Assembly: GCA_932294295.1 (NCBI GenBank)
Contig: OW028584.1
Location: 29,200,470 to 29,264,469, forward strand
Reading direction: 5' to 3'
DNA length: 64,000 nucleotides
From: Alitta virens
Taxonomy: Eukaryota; Annelida; Polychaeta; Phyllodocida; Nereididae
Both the position numbers and the translations under genes were made by a program. A model generated the notes under the pieces. The model ran no database searches, had not been told where the DNA came from, and worked only from the letters and a program-made list of their open reading frames with translations. This document shows, piece by piece, positions 1 to 11,913 of this stretch. Every line of letters starts with the position of its first letter. Position 1 is the stretch's first letter.

Positions 1-328
1 TTTGTATTAAGTAAATCGTAATATGTTACCATGACAACAAGTGCATAGCTCCAAATATGTAATTTGCAAATGAACTGCGAACAGACTATCTAATAATATT
101 TATGATAGGGGACAAAAACATCATTATCACGAAACATCAGGAGGTTTGTGAACTACCACACAGATTTATAAATGGAAATACATTATGAAATTGTCATTTC
201 GCATAATTGCTCTTTTTGGGCTTTTAAAATAATTATTGCAGTAAGGCATAACTGTATTATACGCAGGACATAAATGTAATAATACACAGAGCTATCTGCC
301 TCTGCATCATGATGCGTTATTCAATGGA

Positions 329-491
329 CTACTATTTACCAATAGAGGGAGCTCTGCGCCCAAACAATTGTTAATGACGTAACCAAACAATGGGGTCATT
401 AAGTGCAGCTAATGATGTCATATTTATATGACGTCATTAAACAATGAATTGGGCGCAGTTACTGATAGCTCCCTCTATTGGTAAATAGTAG
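329..491. mobile_element. Foldback MITE with TGACGT-type core
   Basis: The ends are inverted repeats (CTACTATTTACCAATAGAGG on the left, its complement on the right), followed by GGAGCT and a GCGCCCAA block, also mirrored. The centre has tgacgta and tgacgtca sites and a short palindromic loop. No coding capacity, so non-autonomous. It resembles the TGACGTCA-rich intron elements but has different ends. Confidence 0.75.
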
Positions 492-1633
492 CTCATTATT
501 GCACTCGCCACTGTGCAGTAATTGTTAGATTATATGGCCTTTCAGAAAAGAGGGCTGGTTTTGTACAATACAGTGAATAGGCCTTTGCAACCTTCATCTA
601 GTGTGAACCTAAAGCAGAAATCTTTTCCATTATTTTTTTCCCACATAATTTTACAAAATACATGTTTTTACAAAGAAACGCACATTTAACTTTTTTTTTC
701 TTTTTAATTTGAAGAGTTGTTGAAAAAATTACAACTGTGACATAAAGTATACACAGCAACCACAATAACCAATGACATTAACTTGGTATAAAGGGCCTAT
801 TTTATTCAATGCATTATTTTCTTTATTTTAATCATTACTTCCACATTCACATGGTTATAATGGCAACTCACAACAAAATAAAATTTTCTTTCTTTTATCA
901 TCAAACAGTTACTTACTTGCATAATAAGAGCAGTTAAACCCTCATAATGACTAATATTTTTGTCTGCAATATCCCGACACCAAATAATTTCATAATATAA
1001 AACTAAAATGTTAATATATTTCTGCTTGAAAAATTACAAATGCTTGTTCACAACAAAATTACCACTATTCATGCGAAAGTATCTTTAACAAATGTTTAAG
1101 TACGTGAGTGTATAATTCCATGTTTTGTATGAAACACAAAAAAAAACACGACCGAAAAACGAGTGAACATTTATCATTAATCCAACTAGAGAACTAAATT
1201 TACTAACTGAACAGTATAACAGGACAGTAGTAGTTAGTTGTATATCATGTGGCCATGTAATTCACTTAGCAATGCCCAGCAGGCAAGTAGTTGATTCAAT
1301 TAACCCTGAGAGATGGGCACCTGGACAAAAAATCCAATTAACACTAATTTAAGGCAGGAACCTTGAGAAAGTCATCTCAGAAATATTGTCCAGCTATTAT
1401 CAGCATTGCTCATTAACACCTCAAATTAACGCAGGTACTGTCAATGAGTAGCAACCAAATTGAACACTAATTAACAAAATAACAATCATGATCATTAATT
1501 AATGCTGAATTCATTCATTCTATTGCTGAAGGTTACATCAGCAGATGTGAATGTCATATTATCATACAGGGTTATTCCTCTATCATAAAGTCTATATAAT
1601 TGCACACATGAACTACATAATATTTGTATTACA
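492..1633. other. Non-coding AT-rich stretch
   Basis: No open frame of note, no splice-site-bounded coding segment and no clear repeat recognised by eye. Confidence 0.4.
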
Positions 1634-1712
1634 GGTGAGTGGTCAAAAGATTGAGACATTAACCAACTCAGTAGGTCCTAGGTTCAAATCCAGTTGCCGA
1701 CAGCGCCCTTCG
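1634..1712 (+). repeat. tRNA-like SINE fragment
   Basis: An A-box-like tggtcaaaaga at about 1640 and a good B box GGTTCAAATCC at 1681-1691 are spaced as in a tRNA-derived SINE head. The sequence does not fold into an intact tRNA cloverleaf by eye. Confidence 0.45.
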
Positions 1713-1985
1713 TGAACTTACATGAACTAAATCTCCTGTTCGGTTTACTGATTGCTTAATGTTGTTCTACGTGCTCTTCATTTGACTTTCTTTTGGTTTT
1801 TATATAATATGTAAATTACACTTGTATTAATTAATAAAAATTGATTCAATTCGAAATTTCAGCTGGACATTGTTCGCCAGTGATGCTTCAAGTGCCAAAT
1901 ACCTGTTCATGTTATGGGTTAGCTAGAGTGTGTTATCAACCCTCCCTAGTGGCAAGAACTTTCCTTAGAGAGCTGCACTTTCCAT

Positions 1986-2142
1986 ATCTATCTATCTACC
2001 TATCTACCTATCTACCTATCTATCTATCTGTCTATCTATCCATCCATCTATCCATCTATTTATCCATCAATCCATCTATCCATCCATCGATCCATCTATT
2101 TATCCATCAATCCATCTATCCATCCATTTATCTATCTATGTA
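1986..2142. repeat. TCTA/TCCA microsatellite
   Basis: About 155 bases of tetranucleotide units, tctatcta grading into tccatcca with interspersed acc and tta variants. The open frame crossing it is just the repeat translated (Tyr/Leu/Ser/Ile). Confidence 0.95.
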
Positions 2143-2354
2143 TTTAAAGTGACAATGAATGATCCAAGTGAACTCTACTCGGAAAACATACTCATACTGG
2201 AAAACTCCAGTCTGAAGCTCTATCTGTTGTTGCCTAATCATGCTAATGCCATTTGGGCTGACCTATTACTCAGTATTACCACTGATTACACCTGGAGTGA
2301 GCTGTGGTGAGGCAGTGGTTGCAGGGGGATGAGACAAACTCCTCTATGCCATGG

Positions 2355-2412
2355 GGAGGGTTCGAACCTGCTACCTCATGATGAGCAGGCGAACACCTTT
2401 AATGCTAGACCT
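2355..2412 (-). repeat. tRNA-like SINE fragment
   Basis: On the minus strand TAGCATTAAAGG (A-box-like) is followed about 30 bases later by the perfect B box GGTTCGAACCC (2358-2368). The surrounding ends do not pair as a tRNA, so this looks like a SINE head or tRNA pseudogene. Confidence 0.45.
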
Positions 2413-3924
2413 AGGCATTCACATAAGTACTAGTATAGTGTATAGTGAATCCCATGCCTGTTCATTATAACACCTATTATATACAGTGTAAAGGTTGACT
2501 ATGTTTCAATATTGTAGCAAAACAAATTATATTTGGAGCGGTAAGCAGTAACCTTTTATTCTAGGCCAAAGTAGTCATTATGTAGCACAGAGCTTTTAAC
2601 CTGACATGCTACTATTGTCCTTTTCTTATACAGCTACATCCTCAAGGTTAATCTTAAATCAAATTGTATTTTCAAATCTTAAAAAACAAAAGTATCAATA
2701 AAAGCAAGATAACATCACACAAACATGAACATGAGCTAACATGTGAAAAAGTTCCCATTCCATTATATAACATCCATTCACCAGAGGGCTCTACCAGTCA
2801 GATAAAACAATTCTCCACTAGGGGTCAAGGCCAGCAGTTTACCTTGGTAACAGACACTCATCAATAATGATGTATATCACGTAATCACCGAGTAATACAT
2901 AAGTATGTGAATAGGTTGAGACAACTTTTCCTAACTTTTTCTTCCATGAATAACTAGCCTACTCTTGCTGATTGAGCAATCCATTAACAATTGTTCAATA
3001 AATTAATATTCTTAAAAAATGTAAGTCTTTTTAACAATGTTTACCCACAGGACAATAATCTGCACCTCACACCTGCCTTACTGCACACATACAATTACTC
3101 AAAATCAATAAGATGAAAAGAAACCACAGCAAAAAAAATAGGGTGAGGAAGCTATTTACAGATCGAATAAAATGACAACTAATACAAAATGATAACTAAC
3201 ACCAAGTTTAATGTTACACTTTTTAAGGTAGATCGAGTTCATTTTCATTTTGTCAAAAGCCCGGTTGAAGGTTTTAGTAATGTTGCTGCCACATTAAATA
3301 AATTGACTTTTTGTATTTTTCAAGACTTCTTTATGCAACAAAGCGGTTTACATATCAGTAGTAATTTATTAAAACCTGTAACACAGTACATTAATCAATG
3401 TGTTCATTTAAGTAATCATGCAGTAGACATGTACCCTTATTAATTATTACTAACATTTACAGAAGGAAATCACCATTTAGAAATCCTATTTTATGAGCAC
3501 AATCCTCATTAAAAAAGTTAAATAATTAGGCCTAGATTTGAGCTGCTATTTATTCTTTTGTTGGAGTGTAACCCCCCTCCTTTGAGATAGTTTTATTTTC
3601 TACTTAGTTAATTTTTACTTAATTTAATTTTTATTTACTGTATAATTTAAAAACCGCACACTTGGAGAAAAAAATTGGAGTGAGGTACAAAATGTGTCAT
3701 CCCTTTAAAAAAGTTCAAGACTTTCGGAAAGTCACTTTCCTGTAACAGATTTTTTAAAAATGTGGCTAATGAGTGTCTGGTTGCAAAGTGACAACTGAAA
3801 CAATTCATGCGTGTCCACTTCAGACGAGGGTACATAATTTACTGTCTAAATTTACGCTGATAAAATTTCCTTGCCAAAGTAAATTGAAAGGATTGGCGTT
3901 GTACATCTTCATGATGTTATACAG
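2413..3924. other. Non-coding AT-rich stretch
   Basis: Only short unsupported open frames, with no splice context or recognisable protein similarity. Confidence 0.4.
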
Positions 3925-4110
3925 TGCAACAGGCCTTAGTGGTCACCTCTTTAGAGCAGCCTAAGTGGTCAGTCTGATTCCCCACGAACGAAATACCATG
4001 TAAATGCACCTGTATTTAGCAGCCACCTCCATTCTGTGGCCAGCGGTCAGCAGATTCCACCCCAAACCCCCATCCTGACCTGTGCTTTGTGGTCAGTTGC
4101 CCCTATTATA
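3925..4110. repeat. Diverged dispersed repeat (gcagccacc / gtggtca motifs)
   Basis: It alternates gtggtca and gcagccacct motifs. The same motifs recur in opposite sense at about 4510-4600. The two may be the arms of one decayed inverted-repeat element of about 680 bases, or two copies of one family. Confidence 0.45.
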
Positions 4111-4489
4111 ACAGACCAGTGGAGCCATGAAGTCTGGTATTATGTTATATTGCATCACCATATGCGGGTATAACAAAAGACACAAACTCTATCACCTGTC
4201 ATATATTTTACCCCTTATTACATTGTCCCTTTCTTTTAAAGTTTAAATATCATTATATCCGGATTATATCTTTTGACCACTCTGTGCTAATGTTAGAATC
4301 TTACTATTATGAGTGCTGCTGGCAATGTTTACTTTAAACAAAAAATGAAAAAAGTTTCATAGTAAAGTATTTATTCTGGTAGTCAAAACCATTTGAATTG
4401 GAGCATATTTCAATTAGTCAATATCTATGAAAAATATTAACAAATAAAAGCATTAAATTAAATGTCAATATTCAAACACCATTGCTGCA

Positions 4490-4610
4490 AGACCAAAACT
4501 ATCATCTTCACCTAGTGCACCTGACTTCAGCAGCCACCTGGCTTTAGCAGCCACCTTGGCCACCTCCCTTGGCTGACCACTTAACACAGGTTGCACTTTT
4601 TCAAAATATG
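4490..4610. repeat. Second copy or arm of the gcagccacc repeat
   Basis: It contains agcagccacc twice, then ccttggctgaccactta. This mirrors motifs at 3940-4090. A 68-residue minus-strand frame (4465-4671) runs through it and is therefore doubtful as a gene. Confidence 0.4.
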
Positions 4611-5119
4611 ACTCAAAATAGCACTGGTTTAAGTCAACATCCAGAACAACAGGTACAAGTTGTCTGTACAACCAACACTAAATTAGCTGATATACAACTA
4701 TGGCACTTGCTTTTCTCAAAATAAGTACACTGCAGAATGACCTGAAGCTGAGACATTTATAGCCCTGCAAACCTGATATCACCAATGTCAAAATTTTTGT
4801 AAACATCATTCATGAATGACTAAGGTACCAATGTTTCTGCAAAGCAGCATTTCACCATGGACATATCATACGTCCTTGATTTCACTTAGATAAATTTGGC
4901 TTGTTGTAAATTTTCTCTTACAAATTACATTGTATTCATGACCAAAATTCATTGTTCCTTTGATTCTGTAGACATTATCAGATAAAATTTAAGGATTCAG
5001 ATGGTTATAGACTGTGACAAAATGTGACCCTATTAACGGGAGCCATCGCAAGGCACTGTATGGCAGAGTGATGCACACTGCTAATGCAATAGTTTTTTTA
5101 CAATATTATAGTCTATAGT

Positions 5120-5394
5120 GGTTTCACAATGATCAATAGTTGCCACAACTAGAGGGGTTTCCCTACAATAGAGAATATGTATCTATTTACATACATGTGA
5201 ATATATTTGGTTTTTTGTTATTTACATTATCTATAAATAGTGATGTCAATCAGTTCTATTTTTGTAGTCGATCATCAGCATTGGCTGTGACAAAATGGCG
5301 AGTCGGCAAAAATCAACGTGAAAAAAATTACAATCGATCATAGAATTTTTGACAAAACAACTGATGATTTAGTATAATTGATCATTGTGAAACC
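5120..5394. mobile_element. Foldback MITE, about 275 bp
   Basis: The ends are inverted copies of GGTTTCACAATGATCAAT (left from 5120, right ending 5394). A 3-bp AGT may be duplicated on both sides. No transposase frame; the interior is AT-rich. Confidence 0.7.
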
Positions 5395-5688
5395 AGTGAC
5401 GATAGCGTTACTTCTGGTAACTTAGTCACTGCCTCCTTGACCACATACCTCCTAATGCTGCATTATATACTTTATATATTTATAAATATGTATATTGGTT
5501 TTGGTCAAATAAAAGCATTTCTCTCTCTCTATGGACTATAATATTGTAAAAAAAAACTGAGTCTGAGAGTAAACTAAGCATATAAACAACATTCAAGAAA
5601 GTTTTCAGAAGACTGTTTAGGTATGCAAGATCTCAGCATACAGAGTCACTCAATAAACGTCTATCATCAATGATCATGGCTGTCATCA

Positions 5689-5803
5689 AAATGATCTCAA
5701 TGCTACTGGGTCTGAAGCTTAGTCAGCTCATGTGACCCGCTCCCAGAGGCAGACGTAATGATGAGATAAGGTTGGAGTCCACACCATAGTGTAGTACAGT
5801 GAA
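5689..5803 (+). repeat. Dispersed repeat family A, copy 1
   Basis: It carries the family core: a gtctgaagcttagtcag start, then ggcagacgtaatgatgagat, then gagtccacacca. Other copies lie near 16.1, 29.3, 45.9, 50.7, 51.6, 57.1, 57.65 and 59.4-59.8 kb. The class is unknown. Confidence 0.7.
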
Positions 5804-6810
5804 TGAAAAATACTACAAAACATCAAGTTAACCCCTCAAACTATGATCACCTACTGAAATGCATGCTAGAACTCGAGCGAGACATTATTTGTGAGTTGCG
5901 GATGTTGACCACATGACATTGACAGGTTTCTGCTCACCGACAATCGGTTATTAGATTGTGGTCGGTTCAGATGCTGGTTGACAAAGTGAAAGCACTCCTA
6001 ATCATAGGATGCAGATATTGCACATTCGACACTGATTTCCCAGGATTGTTTTGTGCTTTTGGAAACAAATATGAGTAGATGTTTACATAGTGGGGGCTCA
6101 TACCTCCTTATTCTTCAATCAAACAGTTGGCAAATTATATTTATAATAATTGGTAAACACCAGAAAGCGAAACACACAATATGTGTGTACATGTCAGTTA
6201 TTCAGTGTATGATTGTCGATACAATTAAATTTGAATAATTAGTGTCTCTGATGTTGGGCAAGATGCCATCAGTGAATTTATTTTACACCAAAGTCTTAAT
6301 ATTAGTAAACATTAAGTTTTGAAAAATTGCAGAGGGTGTGATCTGAACTGTGAACAAACAATGCTTGACCCCTTTACGTACAGTTCTAATTAAATTGTAT
6401 ATCACGACCCTCCAGCAAAAATTGCTAAAAAAAAGGAGAGTCTATAATGCCCTAATCAAGTTAATGGCAAAAAGCAATTTGATCCTCCTTCCCCCAAATC
6501 CACCTTATTTAATTACACTTAATTGCATGACTTTTAACATCACATGTCACTTCCATTCAATATCAACGTTGTTAAACAACTTTTAAAGAACTGTCACGAC
6601 TCCAGAACATCCTCATGTGCCACAATCACTTGTGGATTATCTTGGAAACGTCTGGATTATCTCAAAATTAGGCCAGTCCAACTGAGACGCCATGTGTCGT
6701 GTTTCTGACAGAAGATCGGTTTTTGTTGCAAATTAGACGAATTCTGGGTCACAATAGCTGTTGTCACAAATCGGCTTTACTTCTGTGTCAATGACAAACA
6801 CAGTACTTAC

Positions 6811-6911
6811 CTTTAAAAAGTCGATATAATCTTGTTTTCCTTGGTAATTTTGTTGCAAATCGTTTTCATCCAGAACACGGATCTTCCGTCGTGACCTACT
6901 TATGGCGACAT
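6811..6911 (-). CDS. Isolated candidate coding exon of an unidentified neighbouring gene
   Basis: A 101-base open segment with a consensus gtaagt donor (6809-6810) and an acceptable acceptor (tttgacctag). It enters with two bases of a split codon and leaves in phase 0. It reads VAISRSRRKIRVLDENDLQQ then NYQGKQDYIDFLK, with mixed, protein-like composition unlike the flanking DNA. Just upstream in that sense lie a CCAAT motif and GCGCGC, so it could instead be the first exon of a gene with a damaged or non-AUG start (ATA in a GCC-A context). I do not recognise the protein and found no partner exon. Confidence 0.3.
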
Positions 6912-8093
6912 CTAGGTCAAATTGTGGAAGCGCGCAGCTGATTGGTCATTTTAGTGCTTCTAGCCCCACCTAGCGTATTTCATAGAACTAATACTTTTTT
7001 CTTGGAAGAGTCAGAAGCCAGCGCAATACAATGACCATGGTTCCCTGAAAAGTGTGACTAACTCGGGGGAGTTTCTGCCATAAATTTACCATCCTGGATG
7101 TGCATGGTTTCACTGGCCAGGTGTTCAAACAAGACAGTTGTCTGATCTAAGGCCAGAAAGGTCAAGAAGGGTGACTTCAATGCCAATCCATCAAAATTTA
7201 CTTGTTCCGAAGTTCACCAAATACCAACTTATTTACATATATATGTATATATTCTTATGTGGATAGGTAGCTGTTTCATACTGCTTTCCATTTATGAATT
7301 ATAATGTATACCTGGGACATCCATGTATGTGCATAAAAAAAAGCAATTTCAAAAACACCCAAGTGTATAGTCTCCAGAGAAGCTGACCAATTGAATACTT
7401 TAATGGACCAAATTTCTTAATTCCCTATCTTGTTCATAATTGTTAGTTCTAGAGATAGTAGGCATTTTAAAATCTCGGACCACACAAGCTAGGTCTCAAC
7501 CCATTAACTTCATGGCTTGAACGAGCAAGGATTGTGGGTGCTGTGCAGTATACTTCGACACCTTCAATTACCTGAGGCCATTAAAGTTATCGCCTAGCAT
7601 TCCTGCTGGTGCCTGGGCTCCTTTGAGTCTGGCATAATTACCTTAGCACAGTCAACTCTGCTAGAGCTCTATAAGCAGCAGAGTGTCTGGAACTGGAAAT
7701 GTGCTATCGAAACAATAGTGTTGTGACCTATAACAAAAACCGATAATCATTCTGAGCTAGTAAGTACATTTTACCTTATAGCTGAGACTTCAGTTGCATG
7801 GTTTTAAGTGGGTTTCGATTTTAAAATTGCAACAAATCAAGCCCATTACAACAGCAAACTGCATCTGAATATAATTACACAAATCCTCTGTACAGAAGAC
7901 CACCCTATAGCACATCAAGCCTAACATCAAAATACATTTTCCATCTGGTAAAACTATCAGGTTTTTTGGTGTTTTAAATTTTCCCGAGTTAAAAAATGAT
8001 TTTCCCCTGAATGGTGGCAAGGGAATCCTGTTTGAGGCATACAGGCCTAAATCAATTAATGAGTAAAACAGATCAGTTTGAATATAATCAGTT
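6912..8093. other. Intergenic stretch, no gene seen
   Basis: It contains a CCAAT motif and GCGCGC near 6930-6950. A 136-residue minus-strand frame further on (7790-8200) has no recognisable similarity or splice context. No convincing repeat boundary was found. Confidence 0.4.
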
Positions 8094-11000
8094 TTTATTT
8101 TCCACAGTAGACATACAATTATGCCTTGAGGTATCCTAAAGAACTCAAGAAATCGCACACTCTGCCAACACAACCTGTCGATCTCTATTATCCATCCCAA
8201 TCAAACCGGTTGTTTCTCGGACATAAAAATAGATCATTCACATACTTTTTATAATAAGAAGTGTGTGGTACAACTGGCAAAGTAAGAACATGCAACGATA
8301 CACATTGACAAATTTTCAAAACGCAACAGTATAGAACATCCATGCCTCATTATGTTACGGCTGCTGATATGCCTAGCTCTCTAAAGGACAAACAATCATG
8401 ACCAAACCTTTGTGAACACCAAACACATACATAATCATTTAACGAACCATATATTAATATAATTCAAGTTGAAACACTGTAAAGCAGAAATGTGTATAGA
8501 GAATCTAATGTTAATTAAAGCTTGTTTAATATTCTTCTATATATAGAAATTCTGACAAATACAAATGACCAATCACAACAGCACAATCAATATTATAAAT
8601 AAGCCCTCGTGGCCAAAAATGCATCTATTATACTGAGGTAACGTAATGTTATTTATAAGGCATATCAACAGGGAAATGAAGAAGAAGTTCAGTTCCTTAA
8701 TAACTGAATCCTACACTCGTATAACAAGAACACTACGCAGGCAGAAGGCCACGCTCAAGCTACTGTACACTAATGCAAGAATACCAAACAATGCACCATA
8801 TATTTCTTTGTATTCTTAAATACATGTCTATAATATATAATATATATATATATATGTATATATTTTACAAATTTACATCAAAATAGACTCCGTAAGTGTA
8901 GCAATATAAATAGTCTTGGACTTCAATATTTTTGTAAGTGACAAATCACACAGTAAGGTTCATACAATAAATAGCTACATCATCAGAGTTTAGAGTTTGT
9001 AAATACATCTATATATGGCTAGATAAAGCATTGGTCAAAATTTGTAAAAGTTTCTAAACTAATACATTTACACATTTTTAAATGCAAGTTTCAGACAGTA
9101 AAATTGTGTACTATTAATTAATTAAAGGTGGCCAGCGTAATGTTTATCATAAATTGCAGAGAGAGAACAAAGACCACGAAAGTTCCATATAATCCTATCT
9201 CTATGACAACGACAAGTATCACGGCAGTATGTGCATCAGAAATATTCTATACATTTGGAATAGTAAACATTGGAATGTTTCAAATTTTTGGAGTTAGCTC
9301 AAGTAGAATGAAAAGCTCACGTAGTAGGCTCGATAAACCCTGTATATTCCTCTTAAGGATGTCAGCACAAAAAAAAGGTCAAATTTATAAAAAAAAGTTA
9401 TAAAGAGAAATTTCTAAACACCCTCAGGAAAGAACCCTTCAACGTTGAGAATTTGCGAAGTCTGTGAGCAAAGGTGGTCGTCATTTTGTATTTTTAATTG
9501 CTGCCTTCGAGGTGTATCTGGTCAAAGATACGAGAGTCCATGTTCACATGAATTAGAGTCTTCGATAACCAAATATATTAGTCGCAAAGCACACTTTGAA
9601 ATAATCTCTTCACAGTTAAGGCTTCTACGCCAATACACTTTAATAATAACATCAACAACAATATTTGTGTACACTTAGTAAATCACATTTACACTGAGCT
9701 CTAAAATTGGCATTAAATTATATATATAAACAGATTCCTGAGAGAAAATGAAATAACATTCACGCGTCAAAATAGTCAGCATTCATTTTGTACAAATACA
9801 TTCACACATTCAAACATTCAGAGTTGCACTATTGCCTTTGTGTTTCAATTCAGGAACGTATCCATAATCTTTTTAGGTACAACTATTGTGGAAAAGTCAC
9901 TGTATTAAAATAATTACAAAAATGAGCCAGAACTAATACGTAACTTACAACTGTTTAGACAACTGTTTAGTAGCGAAGTTCATGCAATTTTTCGCAATCA
10001 TTTTACAGAAAGACGTCGCCTATCTTTAAAGGTTATTTTAACACGGTCACTTGACAAAAACAACAAAATCAAGACTTCACAGATTCTCTTACCAAAATAT
10101 AAAACAAACTTCAAGTATTTTACTCATAATGCCATTTATGCAAGTTTTTTGTGGGACTATGATATACCTGGTCATACAGCATTTAAATCATTGTGTAAAT
10201 TATAGACATTGATTTGAGTATTTGGTTCAATACAAAAGAAAGCTGTCGTGCCTTTAATGATTATGATCAAAGCACTTACCAGAAGAAACACACTATTTAA
10301 CCATTCACTCAATTCCATTCAGAACTTTAACCTCAATTTGTACATAATTAATTTATCACCTATACTAGCTGCACTAATAGCTAAATCAATCAACATGTCT
10401 ACTGCCCCACAACAAGCTCACTACCAGCCCACAGACTATGCATTCTCATTTAAAAGCTGCGTGTAACAAATGATTGCTCAGGATCATGAGAAAATTTAGC
10501 TTTTTGTGGACTTATATCAAAGAGATCTTTGCTTATATCTCCGTTAATTTGTAAGTTATGACAGGAAAAGGGACCATAAAAAGCAGTGATTATCATCTAC
10601 AAGCTTCCTTAGCATGAAAAGAAAAATACGAAGGATCATAACTCAATTAACCCATAATAAAATAATACATTATAATCATGAAATTGTTAAATAAATCAGC
10701 GGCAATTTAATTTGAGAGATCACTTTCTGTCTTTTGCAGAAAATCATCAAATCATGATCGACTAGAACGGGAAAAAAAATGAAAAAATTCACAAGTTAGC
10801 GAACTTGTGCTGGGGACAGTAATAGAATGAGATCTTATAATAACAAAAAATTATTTCATTAAATAATTGAATCAAGCTATTAAGTGGAATGAGTACACAA
10901 ATTCTCATGGGGGGTTTGTGTTCAAGCTTCAGATGCTTAGCTTCATAAGCCGAATATCATGAAATAAAAATATAAAAAAATAAAAAATTAGAAGGCAAAT

Positions 11001-11711
11001 GAATACGACAATTTACTGATCATGTATACAGAACCCTGACTAGACATAAATTTGCAATTGATTAAATAAAAAAAGAAAAACTGTGGAAATACAGGAACCG
11101 AGAATATGTCAGCAATTACTGTACCATCCAATACAGTAGTAGGTTCTTGATGTGAACTGAATGACTTGACTAATACCTCAATATCTCAATCTCTAAATGC
11201 ATGGAGCATCAAAGCAACAATTTATAGGTCAAATTTTCAATTTTACGAATACCCACAAGATGACCAACATGTTCTGCCATTTACAGACGTTAATGACCAA
11301 TTTTTTTTGGAGCAAAATTTTCTGAGCAACAGTCCATGGAGCACTGAATCACTTGACCTTTCTTTTTGAATTAGGTCACCTATTGATGAAATTTGACCTT
11401 GAAATTAAATTAACATTGATCACATCATTGAGGAGATTAATTATTCGCTTCAACTATGACAAAGTTCTCAATCTCTGATGAATCTATTTTTATGACATGA
11501 AAATAAGGTCACTTAGTGCATTTTAATGACCTTGAAAATTTTTCTCTAATTGACTTTTAGAATTCAGCACTTTTTGAAACAAAGTTGAACAATTTTCAGT
11601 CTTTGTTTTAACAGACTTCCAGAGGAATTCTTGACGGAATTGAGAATGGAATCCATAATCAAAGAACACATGATAGAATGAAAAATGTGTCATCGTAGAA
11701 CATGGAACACA
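8094..11711 (-). other. Probable BAZ2 3' UTR and downstream sequence
   Basis: No coding exon follows the stop. In the transcript sense an ATTAAA-type signal lies at 11522-11527 (about 190 bases past the stop). The first AATAAA I found lies at 8094-8099. Either could set the 3' end. The stretch is AT-rich with tgaccttgaaa-like repeats at 11350-11545 and an (AT)n run at 8830-8862. Extent is uncertain. Confidence 0.35.
8830..8862. repeat. AT dinucleotide microsatellite
   Basis: Short (AT)n run, in the sequence downstream of the BAZ2 stop codon. Confidence 0.8.
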
Positions 11712-11913
11712 TCAGGGCGTAGAAGAAGAAGAGGTGGGGTTATTCTTGAGCATAGACATGTCTCCGTTTCCTCCAAAATCTTTCCAACGTTTCTCGAAGA
11801 ACTTTCGCATGCTGTGTCCGGAAATACCAACTTCAGAATCGTCCTCGTTAAAAGTTTGGCAGTTGTTGAACACAAGGCGGGCATCAGAGGCAAATTCACT
11901 GCGCAATTTGTAA
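11712..11913 (-). CDS. BAZ2B: BAZ2 exon 35: bromodomain, second half, and stop
   Basis: Residues about 2301-2367. YKLRSEFASDARLVFNNCQT then FNEDDSEVGISGHSMRKFFE and KRW. The acetyl-lysine-binding Asn (FN of CQTFN) is present. The gatekeeper position six residues on is Val; human BAZ2B has Ile. A short tail with TSSSSTP precedes the TGA at 11712-11714. Frames on the other strand and the alternative minus-strand frame here are shadows. Confidence 0.97.

Noticed and set aside
1640..2412. Intact tRNA genes
   Set aside because: Only A/B-box-like words are present. The acceptor and anticodon arms do not pair, so these are SINE fragments at best.
4465..4671. 68-residue minus-strand frame with protein-like look
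   Set aside because: It runs through a dispersed gcagccacc repeat and its phase does not join the 6811-6911 candidate exon directly.
7790..8200. 136-residue minus-strand frame
   Set aside because: No recognisable similarity and no splice context.
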